From positions 930,001 to 994,000 of the forward strand of contig NBAY01000002.1 in NCBI GenBank assembly GCA_002794775.1: a DNA stretch of 64,000 nt. The letters are read 5' to 3'. Every line of letters starts with the position of its first letter. Within the stretch, counting starts at the first letter, position 1. The notes below the pieces were generated by a model that saw only the letters and a program-made list of their open reading frames with translations, was not told where the DNA came from and searched no databases. Source of the stretch: Porodaedalea pini (lineage: Eukaryota; Basidiomycota; Agaricomycetes; Hymenochaetales; Hymenochaetaceae). Positions 24,165 to 35,886 of the stretch are shown here, piece by piece. Made by a program: the position numbers and the translations under genes.

Positions 24165-27110
24165 CTAACTCTTTCCCTCTTCGACCATCTCCCCTTTCTT
24201 ACACGCAACGCCGCGCACCGTGCCCGGCGCACTGGCTCGCAGAGCCGTCTCCGTCTTCATACTCTCCAGCACGACGAGCGGTTGACCGGCCGTCACTGTA
24301 TCGCCCACCTTTACACGCACGTCCACGACGAGGCTAGGCATCGGTGCGCGGATGCTGCCGCCGCCCCGTTGAGCAGCAGCCAGCGTATCGTTACCGATGG
24401 CTTGTAACCAGCGCGGCGCGGGCACTTGCAGCAAGCTGCGACGCCCATTGTGAAAGACGTGCAATCGCTCTGAGCCCGCAAGTACCGAGGCGGGTGTGTT
24501 TGGCGGAGGCGGCTGGAGGACGATTGTGGTGCGTAGCTGCTGGCCCGAAAGAGTCGATAAGACGGAGGTGGAGGAGAGAAGGTATGCGGGAACAGAGCGA
24601 AACTCCGTGCGGGAGGACGGCGCATTGACGGTTATGTCGAACAGACCTTGACCAACGAATTTGACGTTCACCGTCGCAACTGGCTGGTCTGTCGCGGAGT
24701 CGTCGAATTGCAGGGCGACTTGGCGCTCGTATGTGTCGCCTCCAAAGCGACGAGGTCCTAGTGAGATCCAAGGGGAGGATGGCGCAGGCGACGGTAGATC
24801 TCGCAGAATGATGAACAGAGCTGCTTGAGCGAGTGCCTCTGGCTCAGGCTCCGATACAGGCGGGAAAAGCTCATCGTGATGTTTCTAATACAAGGACGCA
24901 TTAGCTCGTGTTCACAAGTTCTCGCCTGTACTTATGCAAGAATTTACCTGAATAAACCCCGTCTCTACCTCACCACCAATAAAATGCTCGTTACCTGCCA
25001 GCCTTCTCAGGAACTCAATGTTGGTGGAGACACCGACAATCTGGTACTCCTCAAGCGCCTTCCTAAGGACACGCAATGCTTCTGTCCTGTCTCTACCATG
25101 CGCAATCAACTTTGAAATGAGTGGGTCATAGAAGAGTTCTATATTGGAGCCTTGCAAAAAACCTTCCTCAAGTCGGACGGAAGCCGAAGGTGGTGGCGTT
25201 GAAATGTGCAGAAGCGGCCCGACGTCGGGAAGGAAGTCATTATGTGGATTTTCAGCATAAATGCGTGCTTCGAAGGCATGTCCAATGCGAGGGATTTGAG
25301 GTTGACCGAGAGGCAGGGGATTTCCGGATGCTACCTTTAGTCGAATTCAGTGCTGATTCTGAATTAGTCAGAGATACGAGCTACCTCAAGTTGCCATTCG
25401 ACAAGGTCCTGACCGGTGATCATTTCTGTGACGGGGTGCTGAACGCGATTGATTAAATCAAGCGCTATCCTAGAACCGACAGACTCACTTCCACTTGTAG
25501 CCGCGTGTTCCTATACAGATAAGATTATTCCTTAACATATACGAGCTAAGGTGGACATACATTTCCATGAAGAAAAAGTCCTCTGTGTCGTTGTCCAGAA
25601 TGAACTCTACTGTCCCAGCTCCCAAGTATTCTACGGCCTTAGCAGCCGCTACGGCTTTTTGACAGAGATCAGTCCGTAGTTCCTCAGATAGACCCGGTGC
25701 AGGTGCCTAAACACCGATTTAGTGAAGTGCTAGACGCAGCTTCACGAGGACTACTCACCTCCTCAATGATCTTCTGATGCCTGCGCTGCACGGAGCAATC
25801 CCTCTCCCATAAGCTGACGACCTCCCCGAAACTGTCACCAAACACTTGCACCTCAACATGACGCGGCCGGACGATGTATCTCTCTACGAGCACACGCTCA
25901 TCACCGAAGCTCTTCCGAGCCTCGCGCCGTGCCGACTCAAGAGCGTCAGGGAAATCGGCAGCAGAATTCACGATGCGCATACCCTTTCCACCGCCGCCCA
26001 TGACAGCCTTAATAAGCACTGGGTAGCCAATCTGCGCTGCTTCACGCTGGAGCCGTTCAGGTGACTGGTCAGCACCGTGATATCCGGGTACGCAGGGAAC
26101 TCCGGCAAACGTCATTATATCCTTCGATTCGCTGCAATTGAGCGTGTTAACAGCGTTAGCAATATTAATGAGCAAATATTTCCTTCACCTCTTTGAGCCC
26201 ATACTCTCAATTGATGAAGGCGATGGTCCAATAAAGGTTATTCCTTCTTCACCCAAGCGTCGTGCAAAATTGGCGTTCTCACTCAGGAACCCATAACTGG
26301 ATGGGTGTTAGTTATAGATCATACAGGTTGAACTGTCAAGCATACCCCGGATGAACAGCCTGTATGCGATAATTGAAATTATTTCTCGGTTCCAAGCCTC
26401 ACAGACCTCGACTCACTTGAGCACCACTTCTTCGCGCGACATCCAATATTCTGTCCATGCGAAGCTGCATCAAAGCTCAGAGCTGAGCTCTATGAGTATT
26501 CACAGTCCGGCTCACATAGCTCTCAGAGGATGGCGCTGGCCCGATGCAGTACGCCTCGTCCGCCTTCAAATGGTCTGCCTCAGCACCGCGCTCGCATCAG
26601 TTTAAATAGCAAGCTCACCATTTTGACATGTAGAGATTCGCTATCTACCTCGCTGTATACCGCAACAGTCTTGATCCCGAGGCGCCTGGCCGTTCGGATT
26701 ACTCTGCAGGCGATCTCCCCTCTGCATTCATTGTTTGATATCAGTACTCCATAGTGGAGAACAGCTTAATTTCGCTTGAGCTTTACCTGTTAGCGATGAG
26801 TATCTTGTCGAACAGAGGTCGCCGTTCCTGAACACGCGGTGCACTAGCGGCTACTGACATTCAAGTCAGTACGTCCTTCAAAAACGCGTGAAGAAAGCTC
26901 ACAAGAGGCAAGGCTCCTTTTCTGATAAGTTGACATCAGGTTCATTGCCTTCAAGTCTCGAGCCAGCGCTGTACTCGAGGACGCGCTTCTCGCGGCCGAG
27001 ATGCTCTTTGCGCCTCTCCGGCGACATATACTTGTTCCATGCAGACCTGTTGCAGCTCTCAGAGAAACCAGCGGCTGCGTCGATGTGGAGCGAGAGGTAG
27101 AGGAGAGCAT
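24165..27110 (-). CDS. 3-methylcrotonyl-CoA carboxylase alpha subunit, mitochondrial
   Basis: The biotin-containing subunit of the leucine-degradation carboxylase. The ATG at 27110 opens a Ser/Arg-rich mitochondrial presequence. After an intron comes the biotin carboxylase domain: [26 protein letters not shown], the ATP-grasp Gly-rich loop [11 protein letters not shown], and HVEVQVFGD with [16 protein letters not shown]. Biotin carboxylase C-terminal sequences ([15 protein letters not shown]) follow near 25000. The biotinyl domain is at the end ([24 protein letters not shown] with the biotin-accepting Lys). The frame stops at TAG 24165-24167 after EEGKS. One nucleotide out of frame, the DNA continues with an LVEIE-like tail, so the last dozen residues may have been lost to a single-base indel. 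Many short introns; exact edges were not all resolved. Confidence 0.9.
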
Positions 27111-27626
27111 GTCTTCGTTGTAGCTGCAGGGAGAGTTTGAGAACTAGCCATGATGTAGGCCAAGTTCGGGGAGCGCGTGACCGTAAGATCCGCAACGCGC
27201 GAACGGGAACGCGTTTAGCACGTGAAATGACCCTGTCCACTTTTGCCAGGATACAAAGTACTAGAATTAGACCCTCCGTATGATATATACAATGCAGAGG
27301 ATTGAAGGAAAAAAGATGGATGAAAGAAGGTGGTAATAGAGGAAGAAGTACAGGGATGTTGTGTCCGAGTCCGAGGGATAACTAGGTACTAATGAGCAGA
27401 AGCTAAGCTAGATGACAGCCATGTTACGGCACAGGAATGAATATTCTATGCTGGAAGAGAGAAGATGGGCGACAGACGCAGTCGTATGAAGCGAAGTCGA
27501 GGCCGAGGAGGGAAGGGGTGAGAAAGGAAGCGTGTGTGAAAGAAGAGAGTGAAAGAAAGATATGGTTTGAGTCCATCGAGTTACGGTGTGGCAGATGGGA
27601 GAAAAAGAGCGGACGGTAGTTGACGT
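27111..27626. other. Intergenic, no gene seen
   Basis: The promoter side of the carboxylase gene and the 3' flank of the Skt5-like gene, both on the minus strand. A purine-rich stretch lies near 27300-27600. No supported coding frame. Confidence 0.5.
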
Positions 27627-29447
27627 CTACATGATGACACAGTCCTTGTCCTTCCCCGATTTTGACCCCGTACTCCCTGGTGGACTGCTCGGCCCATCCC
27701 TCCGCAACACAGCTCCATGTCCACCAGGTTGCGGGATTGGTCCTCCCTGTGGCGCCTTCAACCGTTGCGCTGCCCGTTTGTCGCCGAGGTCAGCTGCCTT
27801 CTTGTACCACTGTAAAGCTCTGTAAAAAAAGTTCGAAAATAGTTAGTTCGCGATGCTTAGTGAGGTAGAAAAAAGAAGGACGCACTCGCTCATGCTGGGA
27901 GGCGTTCCTATCCCTACTTCGAGAAAGTATCCCACTGCATACATAGCCTTCGTCAGCCCCGCTTCCGCAGCCTTTTGCGCCCACAGGAATGCCTCCGTGT
28001 CTGATTGCGGCAGTACGCCCGGAGAGCCAACAAGATACCATGCTGTTAGTGCAAAGCATGCATCTCGGTGATTTTGCTGCGCAGCAATGTTCTGTGACCG
28101 AAATGAGCAATGAGAAGAATGTAAAAGGAATGCACATACATAATAGTGGATTGAAAGCGCTGGGTCTTGAGGACAGCCCATCTTTCCGTATTCGTAGCAC
28201 TCCCCTAGCCGATAGGCGCTCGGAGCATAACCAAGTTCGGCGGCCTGCGCCAGCAGCTCGGCTGAATACTCATAGTCGACGAAGACAACATTGTCGATGC
28301 CCCTTTCGTGCAGCAAAGCGAGTTCGTGTAGTGCATGAGGAAACTCGGCCGTCGCGTGCTCAGCAGAGCGCTTGAGCCATTTCACACCTTCCCTCGGCCG
28401 CTTTGAAAGACCCAGCTCCCCGTTCAGCTCCGCTATACCCAAGCGATACATGGCACCAGGATGTGAGGATGCTGCTGCCTTCCGGAAGAATTGCACAGCT
28501 TTGGCGGATTCACGCCGACAGCCCCAGCCGTTCTCACAACAAGTTCCTGCTCGGTAGGCAGCATCAGGGTGCCCGTGCTTGGCGGCTAGGACGAACATTG
28601 GATAAGCACGGTCGAAGTCTTGCTTCCCTTTGGGGGTACCGATGCCGTTGGCGTAACAATCTGCAAGGAAATACTGCGAAGCGCCATGACCACGGTCAGC
28701 GAGCCGCTTCAGCAGAGTGATAGCTTCGCGAATGAGTTCATCACGCTTTTCTATAGCTTTTTCGACCTCGATAACATTGCCTGGTGTCTCGACCGGAATG
28801 GGCATTGACTTGGAGGCATCGATCATGAACACGGCGAACTCGAACTGAATTTCAGGGTCCTGGGTCTTCTTGGCATTCGCGCGGTACAGTTCGAGAGTTC
28901 GTTCATGACTGAGGAGTGCAGCCTGATTCCCCGGCCGGAGATGCGAGTGGTCAAGTAAGGGCTGCTGCGGAGGCGGTGAAGACCCGCGCTGCGAGCGTCC
29001 TCCAATAGATTGAGGAATGTAAGGTGGATCATATCCATGCTGGTTTTGTGAAAAGAAGTCATCATCGTCAGCCGCCGGAGACGGCGGACCTTGCTCTTCG
29101 TCGGAGTAAGTTGTATGAGGCGGCGGTCCGCGCGACTGGGGCGCTATCATCGGCGGTGGCTCGTACTGCTGGGCATCGTCGAAGTATCCACCATTGTTCG
29201 GTGGCGTGCCTGTCGCTCCTCCGTATGCCGTGCGACGCGAATTTGTAGAGTCGTACTGTGACGCTCGCGAGTCGCGCGCGTCGAAGCTGTCGGGTGGCTG
29301 TAACTGCGAATTTGTGCTGAGCGCAGTGGAGAAGCGTGGGTCGAACTGGGACTCGCGAGAGGGCGGATAGAAGTCAAAGAGCGGACCATCAGAGTCGAGC
29401 GGGCCACGTTGGTCGCTGGCCGGTGGTTGCGGCTGCGCGACGCTCAT
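27627..29447 (-). CDS. Skt5/Chs4-like chitin synthase activator with Sel1 repeats
   Basis: A regulator that recruits and activates chitin synthase at the plasma membrane. The ATG at 29447 starts a disordered Gln/Pro/Ser-rich region of about 200 residues. Then follow LIREAITLLKRLADRGHGASQYFLADCYANG and a series of Sel1-type repeats (AAKHGHPDAAYRAGTCCENG, AAASSHPGAMYRLGIAE, AAELGYAPSAYRLGECYEYG, AAEAGLTKAMYAVGYFLEVG). One intron lies between DPALSIHYY and NIAAQQ. Another joins PPSMS(E) to ALQWYKKAADLGDKRA. The protein ends KDKDCVIM then TAG 27627-27629. This is a CaaX farnesylation box, as in yeast Skt5, supporting membrane attachment. Confidence 0.93.
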
Positions 29448-29802
29448 AGTAGATGAAGGTCAAGAACAGGATGGGGAGCGTAACGTCTTCTTAGTATTCG
29501 GCAACCTCTTTCGGATTCGACGTCACCAATAAAGTTTAGTTTTCTACACGAAACGTTACAATTTGTTCACTTGTTGATGCCCGCCATCATTCTCTATATT
29601 TTTTCCATGGGGCCGGTCGTCGTGTGAAGTGATGAGCTCGCCTAGAACGACGACAACGCAGCGGATGGGTGTGTATGGAACGGGCCCACTCGCAGTTCCC
29701 AGGTTGAAGCGCAGGCTTTCCGAATCTGTCACATTGACCCGCACCAACGGCGATCTGACGCCCTGCACGTTCGCCTTCATTGAAGCTATAATAACATAAA
29801 GC
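29448..29802. other. Divergent promoter region
   Basis: Lies between the divergently transcribed Skt5-like and Pin1-like genes. A minus-strand ATG frame of about 74 codons (near 29780 down to 29556) has no recognised content and I do not call it a gene. Confidence 0.4.
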
Positions 29803-30442
29803 ATGGTTAGTTTCTACATGCTTGTTCATATTTCGACATCTCGCTGATGGTTGCATGTGAGAGCAGACCAACACGATTCCTTGGGAAGTGCGCATGTCAC
29901 GCTCGCGCCAGCAGCCGTACTTCTTCAATAAAGAGTCACAGGAGTCGAGTTGGACGAACCCTCCAGGCCTCTCGATGGACGAGGTAAAGGACCTTCCTGG
30001 TGCAGAGCTTCTAAACGTCGAAGGCCAGAAGCCCCAGCAGGTGCGCGCGAGCCATCTGCTTGTCAAGCACAGAGGCAGCCGTCGGCCCTCCAGCTGGAAA
30101 GAGGTACGTCCACAACCCACGCATCTACCGCTCTGTTCCCACCTGCATGCACTGACACGCATGCATAACCTTCAGGAGTCAATTACACGCTCGAAGGAGG
30201 AGGCGATCGAGCTGCTGCACCAGTACGAGGTGCAGATCGACGGGAACCCAGACAAGTTTGCTGAGCTCGCGTCCAAGCATTCCGACTGCTCATCGCACGG
30301 CAATCGCGGCGACCTTGGCTGGTTCCATCGCGGGATGATGCAGAAGCCGTTCGAGGAGGCGACATACGCACTTGATGTGGGCCAGATCTCCGACATCGTC
30401 GAGACCGATAGCGGCGTGCACTTGATCTTGCGCACCGGCTGA
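29803..30442 (+). CDS. Pin1/Ess1-type peptidyl-prolyl isomerase
   Basis: Isomerises pSer/pThr-Pro bonds; in fungi Ess1 acts on the RNA polymerase II C-terminal domain. A WW domain ([29 protein letters not shown], both Trp present) is followed by a linker and a parvulin domain ([68 protein letters not shown]). The first WW Trp lies upstream of the first in-exon ATG. The best model is a first exon whose only coding codon is ATG (29803-29805), spliced over intron 29806-29866 to ACC AAC ACG. A second intron follows SSWKE. The stop is TGA at 30440-30442. The active-site Cys (SDCSS) and His (ASHLL) are present. Confidence 0.92.
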
Positions 30443-30821
30443 AAGCTTCTCGCGAACAGGCTGGGATTCAGAGGGTTCTCTCGTTTTCAGTCAATACACA
30501 CCTGCACTTGCTCAAATGTAACAATTCCATTGTCTTTGTATGTATGCACCATCGCTTTCCGCGCGATGTGGTTGTCTTTATCAGATAACTCATACTTATC
30601 TATCCGCAGTTTACGGCCTCTTTGAGTGTTCATATGTAAAAGTGTTTCGCGCAATTCCGTGTTCTATCTCCGGCACTACAAATCGCTCGACTTCGACTGG
30701 CTAGACTCAAGAGGTGACCCAATCAGAAGCGTCGAGGGCGCGTTCTCGTTGAGGCTGGACAGCAAGCAACAACCTAAAAGCCCTCAGACATCTTTTTCTC
30801 TGTCTACGACTCCTTGTGGTC
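30443..30821. other. Intergenic, no gene seen
   Basis: The 3' region of the isomerase gene and the promoter of the MOSC gene. Nothing else supported. Confidence 0.5.
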
Positions 30822-32412
30822 ATGTTGAACTTGACGACAACCAACTTCGAGTTCGCTCGTGGGCTTTTTCACGAAAATGTGTCATCAAGGGGCCTATATT
30901 TTTCCCTGGTCGTCTTCCACGCGACTCTTTGCTATATCTGCTACACTCGTTTTTGGAACATACCGCCCACAACCGCCACTCTAAGTACCTTAAATCACAG
31001 TATCCAAGAGAACGATCCTTTTGAGAACTGCAACTACGCCAACATCAAAGTCACCAAACTGCTCATACACCCAATCAAGGTACGTTTAATTTTAGACCGC
31101 ACTCTGTACTTGGCTAAATGATTCTGCAGAGTTGTCGCGGAACTTCGGTACTGGAAGCGATATACACGGAGGAAGGTTTAGAGGTTCGTAACAGTCATAA
31201 GTCAGTCCCTTGTTTTTTTTATCACTGAAGTCCTGATTATTTGCCTAGCATGACAGAAAACTCGCTATTATTGATGCACAGAGCCATAAAGTTATAACTG
31301 CCCGAGAACAGCCAGGGGTATGTTGATAGCGTGTTTCTCTAGCATATATAGCATTTAGTGTTCGTTGCAGATGGTACTTGTATACCCCCAGCTTGTTATT
31401 AACAAGCAGGAACGACACGGTAGCCAAATCCATGTGTCGTTCCCCGAGGACAGCGGATGTGAGACATTCACAATACCACTCAATCCCACAGACGAAATTT
31501 TGGGGACTTGGGCAAAGTGAGTTGTTGAATCCATAGCAACCTCCCGCCTATTCTTATCATGACAAAGGTTGGAGGATGTAGAGCTTTGGGGTCGAAACGA
31601 TATAGACGGCTACGTTTGTCAATCCATCAAGGCTGAAGACCGTGAGGCACCCACACGAATCCTATCTCAATACCTTAGCAAAAATGTCTATCTCGTCCTC
31701 AAGGGTCCGCGGCGGCGTCCCTGCCATCCAACACACGACTTCCCTGCTCTCAAGGCGAGTACTTCCTATCAGGACGGATACCCTTTGCTCGTAGCGTCCG
31801 AGGAGAGCCTGCTCGCGGTGCAAACACGTCTGCGTGGCGAAGTCGGCAGCCAGGGTGTCGCGGACCGCTGGAGTGCAGATGATCTCGTGATGGAGCGGTA
31901 AGTTCGCAATTGATTGTACCATGATGCCTGTGCGCTCCCCTGTCTCACGGAAGTTTTGCTTTGATGTCGCTCGGCGGTTGGTTGCGCCCGAATCGCGAAA
32001 GCAGGTTCAGGCCAAATATCGTTCTGGCTGGGACGGGCATTCCTTGGGCGGAAGATATGTGGGAGACCATTCGAATCGGAGACAACGCGTCGACTATCAC
32101 ACTCGTCTCGAAGTGCACTCGCTGCCTGGTATGTGTGACTACAGGCCATATCTTCAATACAACTTCCGCGTTATATGCTCACAGTCGTGTACGCATTATA
32201 AGCTACCGAACGTCGACCCTGAGACGGGCGAGCGCGACAAGGCGGTTCCGTACAAAGTGCTCATGAAGTTTCGGACAGGGAAGGACCCGGCACGCCTAAG
32301 CAAGCCGTGCTTTGGGTGCAATGGTGTGCCGACGGGTCCGGGGGCCGGGCAGGGCATGGTCCGAGTAGGGGACTCCGTTACGGTGCTGAAGTCTATCCAG
32401 CGGCAAAACTAG
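30822..32412 (+). CDS. MOSC-domain protein, mARC-like molybdenum enzyme
   Basis: Resembles the mitochondrial amidoxime-reducing component family, molybdenum-cofactor proteins anchored in the outer mitochondrial membrane. The first ATG in frame is at 30822. A hydrophobic segment (GLYFSLVVFHATLCYICY) near residues 25-45 fits an N-terminal anchor. Then follow the MOSC N-terminal beta-barrel (VTKLLIHPIK spliced to SCRGTSVLEA, EGLEHDRKLAIID) and the MOSC core (DRWSADDLVMERF, PNIVLAGTGIPWAEDMWETI, SKPCFGCNGVP). The Cys in the last segment probably corresponds to the cofactor-ligand region, but this is inference. About six short introns. The stop is TAG at 32410-32412. The next gene starts about 480 bp downstream on the same strand. 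Confidence 0.88.
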
Positions 32413-32896
32413 GGGCCCTCCATCTGGGGAAGGATCACTGGATCAGTTTGGACGTGCATGTGGGCGGGTCCGGCATGCGCCGCAGTTTGAGGAGCATCAT
32501 CCGCTGCGTAAAGAGACAGTGCTTGCTTTTGCTGCTTACAGCAAGGTGAAGGAATCGATAGAGCAAAGTTTTTGTAGAGATCAGGCACGTGTACACGGTA
32601 GGACACGGAGCTCAAGTGGGGAAAGTGTAGAAAATCCAGTAGAAACTTATGTAATACAGTAACCACGGGCCGTTTGTACACTTTTTCCCGATTCGGCGGA
32701 CTGAATTGTACACTTGTACCTGAGGTGCTTACGTAGATAAGATTATACGCACACAGCGCACACGGTTCTGTCGCATTTCATTGTGCTCTTCTCATCATCT
32801 GCTCCCTATCCATCGTCCTGTCCACGCAGACTCCTCGGAGTCGTCGCCGCGTCGCTGCCGCAACCGCTGTACAGCGAGTGCTGAGCTCGTCGTGTG
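32413..32896. other. Intergenic, no gene seen
   Basis: Between the MOSC and deubiquitinase genes, both on the plus strand. No features beyond ordinary promoter-like CT-rich sequence. Confidence 0.5.
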
Positions 32897-35886
32897 ATGG
32901 CCCTCGCGAAATGGTTCGGACAACCAAGTTCAAGTAGCGGCCCCGGGGCACCGTGTCCACCGCCGGCCAAGGGCGTGGTGATTAACAAGGCTGAACACAA
33001 GCAATTTGGGCTGGAGAACGTGAGTGCTTTGTGAACTATACTTATATAAGGCTTGCTAATGTTCTTTGGCTGTATCTAGTTCGGAAATACGTGGTGTGTA
33101 CTTCTTATGCGCTTCCAACGTACATTAAAGCAGAGATATTGATGTCCGCATTGCAGCTACGTCAACTCGGTTCTACAGGCACTGTACTTCTGTCATCCCT
33201 TTCGAGAGCTCCTCATACAGGTCCACGACAAGTCAAATCCTCCAGTACCAGCAAATGCTTACTCCCCGTCTCCACCACCGTCCACCATACCTACGAACAC
33301 GCGTGCCAAGAATCAGAGGAAGCTCTCTTCAGCCGACATTTCGAGAGCATCAGATAGCACGAATGCTAATGGTCCCGTGCCGCTCACTGGTCCCCCCATC
33401 CCGACCACGCCTCCGACCATGTTCTCCGCCCTCCGTGCGCTCTTTGTGCACATCTCCGGCAACTCGCTCGAAAGGGGCGTCGTTGCACCAAAGGCGTTTA
33501 TCGAAAAGCTTAAGAAGGAGAACGAGCTCTTCCGGTCGACGATGCACCAGGACGCTCACGAGTTCCTTATTTATCTGTTAAATAAAATAGCAGAGGACTT
33601 GGAGGAGGAAGCGCGGAATGTGCGCTCCGGAAGCTCGTCTGGCGAAGACCGTAAGTATACACTTCTGTCTATTAATAAGCGGATCATGCTCATTGTTATC
33701 CTCTTCGAAGTCTCTAATTCGGTCAGTTCATCAGGCCCTTCGACTCTTGGGACCGCACCATCGGGAACAAACTCAATGGCAAACTCGAATATCGTCCACG
33801 ACTTATTTGAGGGAATTTTGACCAGCGAGACTCGATGTCTGACGTGTGAGACTGTACGTGTTGTTTACTCGTGCTGAGAATCCTTGCTGACGATGGTGGC
33901 AGGTGTCATCTCGAGACGAGGCATTTTTAGATTTGTCAATCGACATAGAGCAGAACTCTAGTGTGACGGCTTGTCTGCGGCAGTTTAGTGCGAGTGAGAT
34001 GTTGTGTCAGAAAAACAAATTCTTTTGTGATTCTTGCTGTGGCTTGCAAGAAGCAGAAAAAAGGTACACCCTTCTTCTCGTGTCTTTAACAATGCAATAC
34101 TCATCGGCCTTTTGCACCTGATAGAATGAAAATCAAGCGATTGCCAAACGTACTTGCCTTACATCTCAAACGCTTTAAATATCAGGAAGACGTAGGGAAG
34201 TACATTAAGCTTGCATATCGTGTCGCATTTCCTCTCGAACTCCGTCTGTTCAACACCGCGGACGACGCACAAGACCCAGACCGATTATATGAACTCTTCG
34301 CAATCGTTGTCCATATTGGAAAGTGAGTCCTCCTTCGTGCCAAGCCCACTATTGTCATCATACTGACCAATTCCAACTGTAGCGGGCCGCATCATGGCCA
34401 TTACGTCGCGATCGTGAAATCGAGTGGTTCATGGTTAGTATTTGATGACGATAGCGTCGACACGATTAAGGAGTCCGATATCTCTAAGTACTTCGGAGAC
34501 TCTAACAGTGGGGCTGCATATGTCCTTTACTACGAGGCGCTGGATCTCGACCTGCCGGCACTTGGGTTGAAAGCAGATGAACCAACTACAACTGAATCTG
34601 CAGCCGAAGTATCTCCCTTACAAGTTCCTTTGCTCCCTCCGGGACTCACCCATGAAGGCGACTCGGATGCTAGTGAATTTGCACCTACAACACCCGCTTC
34701 GCCGGCGATGCACTCTGTCCCGACAGTTGTGCCTGGCTCACCTTCACCTCTGACTGTTACCATACCACCCCCGGAGGCATCTCCGTCGATAACGATACCT
34801 GTACCAACGCCGACTGCGGCTTCTCCTACTGGAAAGTCCGGAGGATTCCTCAATAGCCTTCGCCATAGTCCTTCCAAACCTTCATTCTCAGGAAACCGAC
34901 GCTTAGCTCAAGACGCGATCAGTCCTCCTGTTCCTCCATTACCACTGCCTGTTGGATCACCCCAGGTCAGCACTGATCCGAGCGAAGCCTCTACATCAAC
35001 TACGTCTCCTACACCCACTGCTCCGAGCGGAAAGGCCAAGGTTCCGAAAGAGAAAGCAAGTGGGTGGTTCTCACGGAAACGGAGTATGCGGGCAGAAAAG
35101 GAGAAACCTCCTGATCATGCAAGACGACCTGCAACAGCGCAAGGGACGCGGGAGCACCATGATGGCGGGAGTTTCACGTCCTCGTCCTCCTCTTCACGTG
35201 TGCCCTTAATTCCGGACGGCTCCCCAAGCCTACGTCCTTCCGCGCCTGCGGCAGAAGCACCTCCCCTCCTGCCAGCTTTCTCCGTCTCACCTAAGTCCCC
35301 TCAGGGCAACTTATCCATACCCAACTCTCCTGTTCCTTCGCAGAATGGCTTCCCAATATCACCTGCATCTCCTCCAACAAATCCATCACATAATCATTCA
35401 ACACATAATCATACCTCCCACTATAACTTCCATTTACCCGGTCATAAGAAGTCGCAGCCTGTGCTGAGCACGAGTCCGCCGACGTCAGAGGGTAGGAAGT
35501 TGCCAACTGCCCGCCCGCCGAAACGCCCTTCGACCGCCGGTGCAGTTACGTCGCCGACGCATGGCTCGTTCACACGCCTTGACGAGTCACCGCCTGTTCC
35601 ACCTTTACCCACCGAGCTCCGCTCACCTATACCACGTCCTCGGACTGCCGCTTTTGATCCATCCGTGCCGAAAGAGGAGCGGGATCAGCGACGATTCTCT
35701 ACTCTGGTCCCTCCAACGACGCCAATGAAACGCGCGGGCCGCAAGCTAAGCTTCACGAGCAGCATGCTGGGTTTCGTTCGGAAAGATAAAGACAAGCACA
35801 AAAGCGGGGATCTTTCTGGACAGCTCTCGCCGACTGTTGACACGTCGTCCGTGGTACCAGGGCTGTCTTTGGGTGGTCGCATGTGA
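32897..35886 (+). CDS. Ubiquitin-specific protease, CreB/USP12/46/Ubp9 type
   Basis: A cysteine deubiquitinase; the Aspergillus relative CreB acts in carbon catabolite repression. The ATG at 32897 opens MALAKWFGQ. Two introns lie around the catalytic Cys box: LENFGNTC is completed across the second intron to [12 protein letters not shown]. Then [18 protein letters not shown], a Ser/Pro insert, [22 protein letters not shown], a zinc-ribbon CxxC pair ([15 protein letters not shown]), [13 protein letters not shown], and the His box [23 protein letters not shown]. The USP domain ends near YYEALD (about 34540). A disordered Ser/Pro-rich tail of about 440 residues follows, with no domain recognised, and ends at TGA 35884-35886. 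The catalytic Cys and His are present. Confidence 0.94.
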
